A DNA stretch of 64,000 bases from Burkholderiaceae bacterium. Its GTDB lineage: Bacteria > Pseudomonadota > Gammaproteobacteria > Burkholderiales > Burkholderiaceae_B. Both the position numbers and the translations under genes were made by a program. The stretch lies in NCBI GenBank assembly GCA_004322135.1, contig SCSG01000004.1:203599-267598 (forward strand), read 5' to 3'. This document shows positions 28,291 through 36,885 of this stretch, in pieces (position 1 is the stretch's first letter; the number at the start of each line of letters is the position of its first letter). The notes under the pieces were generated by a model. The model saw nothing but the letters and a program-made list of their open reading frames with translations, had not been told where the DNA came from and did not search any database.

Positions 28291-28650
28291 ATGAATCCGC
28301 AAGTAAAAGGCATGGAAGAGCTGGGCGGCACGTACGCCTTCGACATCCGCACCAGCAACAGAACACTTAACCTGAACCGCTTCCTGTGGAAGATGATCGG
28401 CCAGGACTGGCGTGACCGCTACCAGGCAGACCCGGAAGCCGTCATGCAAGAGGCCGAGCTGAACGACACGGAAAAAGACCTCCTGCGCAAGCAGGACTGG
28501 CTTGGTCTGGTAAAACATGGCGCAAATTTTTTCGTGCTGGAAAAATTCGCGCGGGTAGTCCACAAAACCAACCTCGAGGTCTATGCCAGCATGCGCGGCG
28601 AAACGTTTGAAGAGTTCATGCAGACGCGGCGGGTACCCGCCTCGCGCTGA
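28291..28650 (+). CDS. ligA: protocatechuate 4,5-dioxygenase alpha subunit
   Basis: 119 residues, all-helical small subunit that caps the active site of LigB. The typical start FDIRTSNRTLNLNRFLWKM and the DWLGLVKHGANFFVLEKFARV stretch match LigA/PmdA. AAGGAGA lies seven bases before the ATG. It is co-transcribed with ligB. Confidence 0.92.
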   Translation: MNPQVKGMEELGGTYAFDIRTSNRTLNLNRFLWKMIGQDWRDRYQADPEAVMQEAELNDTEKDLLRKQDWLGLVKHGANFFVLEKFARVVHKTNLEVYASMRGETFEEFMQTRRVPASR

Positions 28651-28832
28651 ACACCTACGCGCACCAAGCCTCGCCGCAATGGCGCCGTGAAATGCGGGGC
28701 AACATCGCCCGCGGCGTCAACACGCATAACACCCTATTGATTTTTCGCTGGCAAACAGTAACACTCAGCGTACTGTACATAACAAAGAGCCACAATCAGA
28801 ACCGGCCGTCACCATCACTCAGGAGCAAACTC

Positions 28833-30035
28833 ATGGCATCAAACCGAGGCGTCGCCTACATCGAACGCGGCAAGGTCGAAGTCCAATCTATCGCTTTCCC
28901 CGAACTCGTCACGCCCTCGGGCAAAACAGCGGGCCATGGCGTCATCGTCAAAGTTCTTACCACCAATATCTGCGGGTCCGACCAGCACATGGTGCGCGGG
29001 CGCACAACGGCGCCAAGGGGTCTGATCCTCGGCCACGAAATCACCGGCGAAGTCCTCGAAGTCGGCCGTGACGTCGAGACCATCAAAAAGGGCGATCTCG
29101 TCTCCGTACCGTTCAACGTGGCCTGCGGACGCTGCCGCACCTGCAAAGAGCAAAACACGGGCGTCTGCCTGAACGTCAACCCTGCCCGCGCGGGCGGCGC
29201 CTACGGCTACGTCGACATGGGTGGCTGGATTGGCGGTCAGGCCGAATACGTCATGGTGCCTTACGCCGATTTCAATCTGCTCAAGTTTCCCGATAAAGCA
29301 CAGGCCATCGAAAAAATTCGCGACCTCACCTGCCTGTCCGACATCCTTCCAACCGGCTTTCACGGCGCCGTCACGGCAGGCGTGGGCCCAGGCAGCACGG
29401 TCTACGTCGCGGGGGGCGGACCTGTCGGGCTGGCGGCCGCCGCCGCGGCACGCCTGCTCGGTGCAGCCGTGGTCATTCTGGGCGATCTCAATCCCGAGCG
29501 CCTCGCGCATGCCAAAAAGGTTGGCTTCGAAACCGTGGACGTCTCACTCGACACCCCACTGGGCGAACAGATCGCTGCCATCCTGGGCACGCCCGAAGTC
29601 GACTGCGCCATTGACGCCGTCGGTTTCGAGGCGCGCGGTCACGGTCACAGCGGTTCGCAAATCGAAGCGCCCGCCACCGTGTTGAACTCGCTCATGAACA
29701 TTACCCGGCCGGCCGGGCGCATCGGCATACCGGGACTGTACGTAACCGAAGACCCCGGCGCTCACGACAAGGCCGCCCAACAGGGCGCACTTAGCGTGCG
29801 CTTTGGCTTGGGCTGGGCAAAATCGCACAGCTTTTTCACCGGCCAGACGCCCGTCATGAAATACAATCGCGCACTCATGCAGGCTATTCTTTGGAACCGC
29901 ATCAATATCGCCGAGGTCGTAAACGTACAGGTCATCTCGCTTGACGACGCACCACGAGGCTATTCCGAGTTCGACCAGGGCGCGCCCAAGAAATTCGTCA
30001 TCGACCCGCACAACCAGTTGCGCAAGGCGGCTTAA
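28833..30035 (+). CDS. fdhA: glutathione-independent formaldehyde dehydrogenase
   Basis: 400 residues, zinc alcohol dehydrogenase superfamily. The catalytic zinc region is ICGSDQHMVRG with GHEITGE; the structural zinc lobe is CGRCRTCKEQNTGVC; the NAD fold has GGGPVGLAAA. Length and motifs match the Pseudomonas putida formaldehyde dismutase/dehydrogenase group that oxidises formaldehyde to formate with tightly bound NAD. AGGAG precedes the ATG at 28833. It follows ligA after 182 bases and ends at a strong terminator. The neighbouring vanillate O-demethylase gives a clear reason for it: removal of the released formaldehyde. Confidence 0.92.
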   Translation: MASNRGVAYIERGKVEVQSIAFPELVTPSGKTAGHGVIVKVLTTNICGSDQHMVRGRTTAPRGLILGHEITGEVLEVGRDVETIKKGDLVSVPFNVACGRCRTCKEQNTGVCLNVNPARAGGAYGYVDMGGWIGGQAEYVMVPYADFNLLKFPDKAQAIEKIRDLTCLSDILPTGFHGAVTAGVGPGSTVYVAGGGPVGLAAAAAARLLGAAVVILGDLNPERLAHAKKVGFETVDVSLDTPLGEQIAAILGTPEVDCAIDAVGFEARGHGHSGSQIEAPATVLNSLMNITRPAGRIGIPGLYVTEDPGAHDKAAQQGALSVRFGLGWAKSHSFFTGQTPVMKYNRALMQAILWNRINIAEVVNVQVISLDDAPRGYSEFDQGAPKKFVIDPHNQLRKAA

Positions 30036-30075
30036 TCAAGGCTGGATTCGCGCCGCCTCGAAATAGCCACACAAT

Positions 30076-30116
30076 AAAAAGCGCTTGTGATCCTTCGGGG
30101 CACAAGCGCTTTTTTT
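30076..30116 (+). terminator. Intrinsic terminator after fdhA
   Basis: AAAAAGCGCTTGTG (30076-30089) pairs with CACAAGCGCTTTTTTT (30101-30116) around an 11-base loop, followed by a T-run. The A-run on the other side makes it workable from both directions, fitting the convergent gene ending at 30238. Confidence 0.9.
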
Positions 30117-30237
30117 ATTCCACCTGAACACGGCGTGACTTGCAATTGACAGCGGGCCAAATCAGCATCATCCTGCCAACCAGCGCCACATCGAAGTCAG
30201 AATACGCCACACCGGGCACGGCCCGGCGGGCTGGGCT

Positions 30238-31407
30238 TTAAGCCGATGCGGCTTTGCTGGGACGGGCCTTCAGGGCCTGCAACGCAGGCAACACCTTCTG
30301 TGCAAAAAGCTCCATATTGCGGCGCGTCAGCTCTTCGGACAAATTGGCAAAATGCAGCATTGTCAGCAAATTGTCGAAATGCATGGTCTTCCAGAAAGAC
30401 TCCAGCCGCTGACGCACTGTCTCGGCGCTGCCGCACACAATCATGCCCGCATCGATTGCAGCTTCGAGCGTGATGTCCTGAGACAAGGACACTTTGGCAG
30501 CCATGACGCGCTTGAGTGAATCCCGCGACGTGTAGCCTGGAGGCAGCAGCATTTCGAACGGCATCTTCAGCAGGCGATTGCGAAATAGTTCAAAGGGCGC
30601 TTTGGCTTCACGCAACGCCTGCTCGTCTGTGTCGGCGACGTAAATGGGGACCGCCCAGCCAAGCTGGCTGTCCTGCGCTTCGTAACCATACGCCTCCGCC
30701 GTGTCGCGATAAGACTGCAAGTACTTCTCGACCGTCTTGGCCGGACTGAATGTTTGCAGATAGGTGTAGCGGTGGTCGGGGTGCGATGCCCAGTCTATGG
30801 TTTCCTTGCTGCCCTGGGAGGGCACCCATATGGGCGGGTGCGGCTTCTGAAAGGGGCGCGGCCAAAGGTTGACGTAGTTCAGATTGTAGTGATGACCGTG
30901 AAAGGCAAAGGGGCCAGGTCGCGTCCAGGCCTGAACAATCAGGTCGTGCGCCTCGTGGAAGCGTTCATGGGAAATGGTGGGGTTCAGATTGAATGTATGG
31001 TATTCGGCGCCGATGCCGCGCACGAATCCACTGATCAGCCTTCCGCCCGACATGACGTCCAGCATGGCGTGCTCTTCGGCGACCATCATGGGGTGTTCGC
31101 GCAAAGGCAGCGCATTGCCCAGGATCGCGATTTTGACCCGCTTGGTGCGCTGTACCAATGCGGACGCCATCACCACCGGCGAAGGCATGAGCCCATATGC
31201 GGTCTGATGATGCTCATTTACCGCCACCCCATCAAAGCCAAGCTCTTCAGCATACGTGAGCTCGTCGAGGTAGCGCGTATAAAGCTTGTGCCCCTTCACC
31301 GGATCGTAAAACTTGTTGGGCATGTTCACCCACACCGTCTCAAACTGCTTGGTGGCTTCGAAGTCAAGGTCGGCGTAAGCCATCAGATGGAACAACATGA
31401 CGTTCAT
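30238..31407 (-). CDS. LLM-class (luciferase-like) flavin monooxygenase
   Basis: 389 residues, TIM-barrel bacterial-luciferase family. Recognisable are EELGFDGVAVNEHHQTAYGLMPSP, LPLREHPMMVAEEHAMLDVMSGGRLISGFVRGIGAEYHTFN and the HPPIWVPSQGS strand. Such enzymes use reduced FMN from a separate reductase to oxygenate, for example in ring-opening or Baeyer-Villiger reactions. AAGGAGTAAGGTAGCC holds both the stop of the preceding alpha/beta hydrolase and the ribosome site, so the two are coupled (gap of two bases). The substrate is unknown. A ring-oxygenation then hydrolysis pair is a reasonable inference. Confidence 0.85.
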   Translation of the reverse strand: MNVMLFHLMAYADLDFEATKQFETVWVNMPNKFYDPVKGHKLYTRYLDELTYAEELGFDGVAVNEHHQTAYGLMPSPVVMASALVQRTKRVKIAILGNALPLREHPMMVAEEHAMLDVMSGGRLISGFVRGIGAEYHTFNLNPTISHERFHEAHDLIVQAWTRPGPFAFHGHHYNLNYVNLWPRPFQKPHPPIWVPSQGSKETIDWASHPDHRYTYLQTFSPAKTVEKYLQSYRDTAEAYGYEAQDSQLGWAVPIYVADTDEQALREAKAPFELFRNRLLKMPFEMLLPPGYTSRDSLKRVMAAKVSLSQDITLEAAIDAGMIVCGSAETVRQRLESFWKTMHFDNLLTMLHFANLSEELTRRNMELFAQKVLPALQALKARPSKAASA

Positions 31408-31409
31408 GG

Positions 31410-32192
31410 CTACCTTACTCCTTCAATAAAGCTTTTAACGGATGCGCAGAATCGGGCGGGGTGTTCGACCTGCGGCAGGTGACCGCAGGCTTCGTAGATG
31501 TCGAGCGTGGCACCCGGGATCAGTTTCTTCAAAGCCTGGCCAAAAGCCAGCGGCATGACCTTGTCATCCTTGCCCCACGCAAGCTTGACCGGCATGTCCA
31601 GCCGATGCAGCCACTTCGAAAGGAAGGGATCATGCAGCCGCGGCTGCCATGCAAGGCGCGCCACCGTATGCTTGTTTTTCAGCAGCGCATCCTTGTCTTG
31701 CTCGGAGGTGGGTGGATTGGCCAGGACCCGATCGGCCAGGGTCTGGTCGTAGAATAAATTGCGCGCCATTTGTTCGGCGCTCCAAAGGAAGATGTCTCCT
31801 GGCTGCGCGTCGGGCAAAGGAACTCCTGCCGCGTCAATGAGAACCAGCGACTTGAAGCGCGAAGGCTCGCGCACCGCCATTTCCATGGCCAGCCACCCGC
31901 CCATGGAGCTGCCGATGACGTGCACGGAATCCAGCTTTTGATGCTTGAGGAAATCAAGATAAAAGTAAGCGAGGTCGTGAATATTTTCCAGCCACGGCGG
32001 CTCGTCGGAATAGCCAAAGCCAGGATGCTCGGGCACCAGAAGGTTGAAGTCCTGGGCAAGCTCTTGCATGAACGGCTGGATGACTGGCGCCCCGTTTGCG
32101 CCATGCAGATACAGGATTGTCTGCCCCGTTCCCGCGCGCCGCATCCTGATGCGGCAATCGTCAACCGTGATATATGACTCTTCAAACTGCAT
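31410..32192 (-). CDS. alpha/beta hydrolase (MhpC-like fold)
   Basis: 260 residues. The nucleophile is in VIGSSMGGW, the acid in WGKDDKVMP and the histidine in EACGHLPQVEHP; the oxyanion region is LYLHGANGAP. The family covers C-C bond hydrolases of meta cleavage, esterases and lactonases. The ATG at 32192 follows GGGAG. It is first in a two-gene operon with the LLM monooxygenase and divergent from a MarR regulator. The substrate cannot be told from sequence. Confidence 0.85.
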   Translation of the reverse strand: MQFEESYITVDDCRIRMRRAGTGQTILYLHGANGAPVIQPFMQELAQDFNLLVPEHPGFGYSDEPPWLENIHDLAYFYLDFLKHQKLDSVHVIGSSMGGWLAMEMAVREPSRFKSLVLIDAAGVPLPDAQPGDIFLWSAEQMARNLFYDQTLADRVLANPPTSEQDKDALLKNKHTVARLAWQPRLHDPFLSKWLHRLDMPVKLAWGKDDKVMPLAFGQALKKLIPGATLDIYEACGHLPQVEHPARFCASVKSFIEGVR

Positions 32193-32266
32193 TTCGGTGC
32201 GCTCCCTTTCTTGACCATGCATCACTGCAATAAGTCCATTTTTTCCGTGCAAAAACTTTACGGGAC

Positions 32267-32276
32267 AGTTTAAACT
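32267..32276. promoter_or_regulatory. Palindrome between hydrolase and MarR genes
   Basis: AGTTTAAACT is a perfect ten-base palindrome in the AT-rich gap between the divergent hydrolase and MarR genes; a weak CATT-GTTCTA-AATG repeat follows at 32284-32297. It is a candidate binding site of the MarR protein. Confidence 0.4.
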
Positions 32277-32400
32277 AAGTATGCATTGTTCTAAATGTTA
32301 GCGAGGCATATTTTTCCTGTCAAGGAGAATTGTCGCGGCATAACCAGCACTGCCACACCAGTACGCAAACTAGTCTTATTGACACGGCACCGTCGAAAAA

Positions 32401-32907
32401 ATGAAATTTGATTCTTTCACGCAAATGTATGGAACACCCGGTTACCTGCTGCGGCGGTCCGGCCAATTCGCAACGGCTACGTTCGATGCCGAGATGGGCA
32501 ATATGGGTATCACGGCAAGCCAGCTCGCCGCCTTTCTGGCCGTGCACATTCAGCCCGGCCTGCAGCAACGCGAACTGGCCGCGACGCTGAATTGGGACGA
32601 GGCCACGGTTGGCGGAATGGTACGACGGCTGGAGGCACAGGGATGGCTGGAGCGGCGCAGCAGTCCGCGGTCGCGCCGTGGGCGGGCCATCTACATGACA
32701 CCGGCAGGCCACGAGCTGTATAACCGCATCAAGCCCAGCGTCATACAGGTCCAGAAAAACCTTCTGAAGGCACTGGCGCCACAGGAACGAAAGCAGCTTC
32801 TTTATCTGCTCAGCAAAATGATGGGGGAGACGAACGAATTTTTCGAAGCGAAGAAGCGGCCAGCCAGGGCTTCACGAAAGCCCGATGGTCGGCATGATGC
32901 CACATAG
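32401..32907 (+). CDS. MarR-family transcriptional regulator
   Basis: 168 residues with a winged helix at about 40-110 (QQRELAATLNWDEATVGGMVRRLEAQGWLERRSSPRSRRGRAIYMTPAG). The wing carries several arginines. It is divergent from the hydrolase-LLM monooxygenase operon, which it probably represses. The tail (KKRPARASRKPDGRHDAT) is basic. The ribosome site is poor (AAAAAA before ATG). Confidence 0.82.
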   Translation: MKFDSFTQMYGTPGYLLRRSGQFATATFDAEMGNMGITASQLAAFLAVHIQPGLQQRELAATLNWDEATVGGMVRRLEAQGWLERRSSPRSRRGRAIYMTPAGHELYNRIKPSVIQVQKNLLKALAPQERKQLLYLLSKMMGETNEFFEAKKRPARASRKPDGRHDAT

Positions 32908-32918
32908 CTTGCCGCCCC

Positions 32919-33836
32919 TCAGGCCGCGTCCTTGCTGCGCCGCATCGTATCAACAAGTCGAGTCCACTCAAATTTTTCTTTGGCGTCATACTTCAAGCCC
33001 AGATCCCGCATGCGGTCTACGAATGCATCCTGCAATTGCGCCGTGGCACTCGCCATAAGCGGGTCGATGTCCACGTCCCGCAATGTTTCAGCCACTTCGC
33101 GCATCTCGGCCGCACGACGGCGCCCATGCTCGGCAACGCGGCTGATCAGGTAGTTGGGCTGACGATCGGTCCAGCCCATCCCCGGAAAAGTCTCGGCCAG
33201 CGACGCAAGCACCTCCTGCTCGGCGCCGTAGGACCGCGCTGCAGTCAGGCACTCGACCGTCAACGCCTCAATTCCCTTGATCATGACGCTGCGGCACATC
33301 TTGATGGCTGAAGCCACACCCACTTTGGTGGCTACGGCGCGAGTATGAAACCCCAACCGATTCAGGCTTTCCGCCAGCACGGCGGCTTGTGCGCCACCCA
33401 GCAGCATCGGCACCTTGAGCCCATACGGCGGCACTGGCGCCATAACGGCGGACTCTACATAAAACGCCCCGGAACGTTCGACGGCATTGCGATCAAGGCC
33501 CTTGGTACCGGGTGATACGGAATTGATGTCCATGAAATACTGGCCGGGCTTCAGAAAGCCCGCCGTCGCCTCAGCCGCATCCCGGGCCGAACTGGCCGTG
33601 ACCGCCGATATGACCAGATCCGCTCCGGACACGGCACCTTGAAGACTATCGTGCAACACCACGCCCAGCGCCGCGGCGCGTTCCGCCAACGCGGGACGTA
33701 ACTCGGCTTTCAGCACCTTGATATCGTACGTGGCAACTTTGGCACCGGCCTTCACGCAGCCCTGTGCGAGCAACGACCCCGCCTCGCCAAAACCTACCAG
33801 TGCAATCGAACTCAATACAGCGGGCACATTCGTCAC
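32919..33836 (-). CDS. NAD(P)-binding 6-phosphogluconate-dehydrogenase-like protein (DUF1932 type)
   Basis: 305 residues starting with GTG at 33836, preceded by AAGGAA that overlaps the stop of the SnoaL-like gene. It has an N-terminal Rossmann motif (IALVGFGEAGSLLAQG), DLVISAVTAS and the beta-hydroxyacid dehydrogenase signature region MDINSVSPGTK, and a C-terminal helical domain with the catalytic-type lysine in ASAIKMCRSVMIKG. The reaction is unknown for this subgroup. Its place in the galB-ligK operon makes a role in the 4,5-cleavage pathway possible, for example in place of LigC, which is absent here; that is speculation. Confidence 0.75.
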   Translation of the reverse strand: MTNVPAVLSSIALVGFGEAGSLLAQGCVKAGAKVATYDIKVLKAELRPALAERAAALGVVLHDSLQGAVSGADLVISAVTASSARDAAEATAGFLKPGQYFMDINSVSPGTKGLDRNAVERSGAFYVESAVMAPVPPYGLKVPMLLGGAQAAVLAESLNRLGFHTRAVATKVGVASAIKMCRSVMIKGIEALTVECLTAARSYGAEQEVLASLAETFPGMGWTDRQPNYLISRVAEHGRRRAAEMREVAETLRDVDIDPLMASATAQLQDAFVDRMRDLGLKYDAKEKFEWTRLVDTMRRSKDAA

Positions 33837-33840
33837 TTTT

Positions 33841-34287
33841 CTATTCCTTGTACATAATGAACGGGGATTCACGCTGAGCAATTCGCCACCCTTGCGGTGT
33901 CTTGGCGAACTCGTCACGAAATTCACCCAATACCTGGCGCGGGTTGGCCTTGCGGCCGGACGCTTCAGCTGGCTGATCGGGGCTGGTGCTCCACAGCAGC
34001 ACATAACTGACTGACTTGGCCGACTTACTGGTCGTTTCCAGGAATACGGTATTGCTTATCAGATGCCGGGTAATGCGGCCAGCTGGCCCGTCGCGATACG
34101 AGGCCAATATTTCAGCACGCCCATTCAGCAGGATTCCACCGGGTCGCGTCAACTGCGCCGTTTCGGTAAACAGCGCCGCAAGCGCTTCATGATCCTGCCG
34201 ATCCCTGTAGTAGGCCGACCACGCAACGAGGTCCTTGCAAAGGCTCTGAACCGCATACAGCTCGGCACTCAATTCCACGACACTCAT
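33841..34287 (-). CDS. SnoaL/NTF2-like protein
   Basis: 148 residues with the cone-shaped NTF2 fold pattern: an early helical AVQSLCKDLVAWSAYYRDRQDHEALAALFTETAQLTRPGG, then YVLLWSTS and the final WRIAQRESPFIM strand. The family includes isomerases, dehydratases and small subunits of ring-hydroxylating dioxygenases. GGGAGGAG lies six bases before the ATG at 34287. Its stop is 4 bases before the dehydrogenase start. Function in the operon is unknown. Confidence 0.7.
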   Translation of the reverse strand: MSVVELSAELYAVQSLCKDLVAWSAYYRDRQDHEALAALFTETAQLTRPGGILLNGRAEILASYRDGPAGRITRHLISNTVFLETTSKSAKSVSYVLLWSTSPDQPAEASGRKANPRQVLGEFRDEFAKTPQGWRIAQRESPFIMYKE

Positions 34288-34338
34288 CAGACTCCTCCCA
34301 ATTAAACAAACACGCTTACCCGCGCCGAACACGCGCTG

Positions 34339-35070
34339 TCAGGCGTGAGGCGCGGATTCCAGCCATTGCGCGAGGATCCCGGCCACAGCTTGTGGCTGCT
34401 CCATGACGGTCATGTGGCCAGAGTCCTCGACCACGCGCAGCGAACCTACGTGGGCAGGCAATAGCTGCAGCATGGCCTCATGGCGGGCCAACGGACTCCA
34501 GGCATCCTGACGCCCGCAAACAAGCACGGTGGGGCAGGCCAACGCCTGCAACACTGGCGTGGCATCGGGGCGCGCAAGCAACGCATTGATCTGACCGCTG
34601 AACTGCCCGGGGGTGAACCGCGCAATCATGGCGAGAATCTCTTCAAACAAAGGGGTTTCCAACTGCTGTGAATGCACCATGCCCGCCGCCCACACCGTGC
34701 CCATGGCGCGCATGCCGCGCTCTTGTGCAGTGGCGAGCAGCGCCAGGCGCTTGTTGCGTTCGATATCCCCGGCGTTACCGCCCGCGATAGGTTGGTAACC
34801 CGTATCGAGCAGGGCAAGGCGCTGCACCCGCTCGGGCGCCAGGCGTGCGACTTCCAGCGCGACGCGTCCACCCATGGAATGCCCGGCCAGCGAAAACGTT
34901 CGGTATGGCACAGCGTCGAGCACTTTTCGAGCCATGCCGCCGATGGTGTCCTGGTTCTTGTATTCCGGAACGAACGTATCCGCACGCGAGGCCAACGCCG
35001 CTCTGGGGCCGGCCCAGGCCGCTTCGTCGCACAACAAGCCGGGAAGAAGAACCAGCTCGTGCCGCGCCAC
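34339..35070 (-). CDS. alpha/beta hydrolase
   Basis: 243 residues. Catalytic features are LLPGLLCDEAAW (oxyanion side), SLAGHSMGGRVALE (nucleophile serine), GRQDAWSP (acid) and EDSGHMTVMEQP (histidine). It starts with GTG at 35070, three bases after the stop of the galD remnant, so it is translated from the same mRNA as galB-ligK. A lactone or ester substrate is likely. Hydrolysis of 2-pyrone-4,6-dicarboxylate, done elsewhere by LigI, is one possibility given that no LigI is seen (speculative). Confidence 0.8.
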   Translation of the reverse strand: MARHELVLLPGLLCDEAAWAGPRAALASRADTFVPEYKNQDTIGGMARKVLDAVPYRTFSLAGHSMGGRVALEVARLAPERVQRLALLDTGYQPIAGGNAGDIERNKRLALLATAQERGMRAMGTVWAAGMVHSQQLETPLFEEILAMIARFTPGQFSGQINALLARPDATPVLQALACPTVLVCGRQDAWSPLARHEAMLQLLPAHVGSLRVVEDSGHMTVMEQPQAVAGILAQWLESAPHA

Positions 35071-35073
35071 GCC

Positions 35074-35217
35074 TTACGCCGCCTTTTTGTCGGGCCACAC
35101 CCGCTGCGGTACATGCACATTGCCGTCAAGCACCCAGCGCGCCGTGCGAATCAGTGCGGCGCTACGCACTTGTGACGTGCCGCCACGCATCTGGACACAG
35201 GGAATACGAATTTGCAT
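35074..35217 (-). pseudogene. galD: internally deleted 4-oxalomesaconate tautomerase (GalD/PrpF family), 47 codons left in frame
   Basis: The open frame reads MQIRIPCVQMRGGTS, which is the typical beginning of PrpF/GalD/LigU proteins (RIPxxxMRGGTSKG), and then jumps directly to VRSAALIRTARWVLDG and a short tail, which is the typical end of the same family. About 300 middle residues are missing, yet the frame is intact, so this is a precise in-frame deletion. The start lies 12 bases after the ligK stop. The position in galB-ligK-galD order supports the identity. A functional 47-residue peptide is unlikely but not excluded. Confidence 0.75.
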
Positions 35218-35228
35218 GATAAAACTCG

Positions 35229-35924
35229 TTAAATATCTTCAAGTGAATCAACGTAGCGCAGCCCCTTGGCTTCAAGTTTTTCGCGCATTTTGTAGTAATC
35301 GAGCCCCAGCGTGCCACTTGCCAGAACCTTGCGCGTAACGTTTTCCTTGTCAAGCCGCGCCTGTGCAGCCACCGCTACTTTGACCGCCGTAGCAACCGGA
35401 ACGACCACGACGCCGTCGTCGTCGGCAACGATGACATCGCCGGGGTTGACGATTTGCTGCGCGCAGACAACCGGTACATTGACCGAGCCCAGTGTTTCCT
35501 TGGACGTACCCTGTGCCGAAACCGCCCTGGACCAGACAGGAAAGCCCATTTCCTTCAGCGCCTTGGTATCGCGGCAGCCCGCATCAATGATCAGACCACG
35601 CACGCCACGCGCCGCGAGTGACGTTGCCAGCAGCTCGCCGAAATAGCCGTCCAGGCACTCGGATGTGGGGGCGACAACCAGCACATCGCCTTCGCGGCAC
35701 TGCTCGACCGCAACGTGCACCATCCAGTTGTCGGACGGCGCGGTCAGCACCGTGATGGCCGAACCGGCGATCGACGCGCCTTCCCAGATTGGCCGCATGT
35801 ACGGCGCCAGCAGGCCGAGGCGTTTTTGTGCTTCGTGCACGGTGGCCGAACCGGCTTTGCATAGAACGTCTATGTCCGCCGCGCTTGCGCGCGGAATATT
35901 GCGTACAACAACTCCCCGTATCAT
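35229..35924 (-). CDS. ligK: 4-carboxy-4-hydroxy-2-oxoadipate aldolase / oxaloacetate decarboxylase
   Basis: 231 residues, RraA-like class II aldolase family. Characteristic are [65 protein letters not shown] with the metal-binding acid, and [15 protein letters not shown]. It splits the last six-carbon intermediate of protocatechuate/gallate 4,5-cleavage into pyruvate and oxaloacetate. The start overlaps the galB stop (ATGA). Same operon as galB and the galD remnant. Confidence 0.92.
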   Translation of the reverse strand: MIRGVVVRNIPRASAADIDVLCKAGSATVHEAQKRLGLLAPYMRPIWEGASIAGSAITVLTAPSDNWMVHVAVEQCREGDVLVVAPTSECLDGYFGELLATSLAARGVRGLIIDAGCRDTKALKEMGFPVWSRAVSAQGTSKETLGSVNVPVVCAQQIVNPGDVIVADDDGVVVVPVATAVKVAVAAQARLDKENVTRKVLASGTLGLDYYKMREKLEAKGLRYVDSLEDI

Positions 35925-36664
35925 GAAAGGTCTCCTACGACAGTCGGCGTAAGCCGCATATAACCCTCGGCGTACTCGATATTGCGCGCCGCCGCTATGC
36001 CAATATTACGCTTGGCCTGTACACCACGCTGCTGAGCCACCCTGGTGTAATACGCCCACAGGTGTTCCTGGCCGGCCATGCATTCAATGGCCTTGCGCTT
36101 GAGGTCCCAGACCTCGGTGATGTCGAGAAAAGTATTCGGAATCCACTCGCTCTGCTCGGTTTGATGGGGTTCGAACGCGTACACCGGCGGTGCTCCCAGA
36201 ACCTTCTGGCCAGGGTTGTGGCCCGCAGCCTGTGCGATGACGCGTGCCTCTTGTGTCACGTGCATGGCCAGTGGGTGATCAAAGTTATAGGGGTCCTTGA
36301 CCGAGTGGCTCAGGACAAAAGACGGCCGCAACTCGCGGTACACATCAACCAGCCGCATCAGCGCTTCGTCGCTGACACGCATGGGGTAGTCGCCCAGGTC
36401 GAAGAATTCGATTTCGGCACCCAGGACGTCGGCTGCTTTCTGCGCTTCTTCACGCCGCGCCTCCTTGACTGCCTCGAGAGTGGTGGGGCCCTTGCGCCAG
36501 ATTTTGGCAGATTCGCCGCGTTCGCCGAACGACAGGCAAACGACCTTCATGCGATAACCCTGACGCACATGCACAGCAATGGCGCCAGCCGAACGCCAGA
36601 CAAAGTCGGCGGAATGGGCGCTGACCACGAGACCAGCGCGAGGATTTCCTGTATTTTCAGTCAT
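35921..36664 (-). CDS. galB: 4-oxalomesaconate hydratase, PIG-L (zinc) type
   Basis: 247 residues of the PIG-L/LmbE deacetylase fold with [15 protein letters not shown] (metal motif AHxxD), SFGERGES and [22 protein letters not shown]. This is the GalB type described in Pseudomonas putida gallate degradation, not the amidohydrolase LigJ. It hydrates 4-oxalomesaconate to 4-carboxy-4-hydroxy-2-oxoadipate. It is the first gene of the operon, downstream of the double-HTH LysR gene. The preceding gap has an inverted repeat at 36851. Confidence 0.9.
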   Translation of the reverse strand: MTENTGNPRAGLVVSAHSADFVWRSAGAIAVHVRQGYRMKVVCLSFGERGESAKIWRKGPTTLEAVKEARREEAQKAADVLGAEIEFFDLGDYPMRVSDEALMRLVDVYRELRPSFVLSHSVKDPYNFDHPLAMHVTQEARVIAQAAGHNPGQKVLGAPPVYAFEPHQTEQSEWIPNTFLDITEVWDLKRKAIECMAGQEHLWAYYTRVAQQRGVQAKRNIGIAAARNIEYAEGYMRLTPTVVGDLS

Positions 36665-36850
36665 AACTTACCCGTATTTACAAAACAATGATCAATACAG
36701 GTCAGTATGCCAACCCAAGCGGAACCACGCCAGTGACTTTGTCTTTTTTGCCGTGCGATTAACTTATAGCGTAGCCAAAGCAGCCTGGCTTCCGCTTCAA
36801 CGCCAACGGACACGCCAGCCGGGCTAGCGCCATTCCGCGCACGTAAGTGC

Positions 36851-36869
36851 GTTTTACTTATAGTAAAAC
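36851..36869. promoter_or_regulatory. Perfect inverted repeat upstream of galB
   Basis: GTTTTACT-TAT-AGTAAAAC, eight-base arms and three-base spacer, 187 bases from the galB start and just beyond the LysR stop. The core ACTTATAG recurs at 36762-36769, nearer galB. Together these look like a primary and a secondary site for the adjacent LysR-type activator. Confidence 0.55.
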
Positions 36870-36885
36870 CAGCGTCCACCCCACC

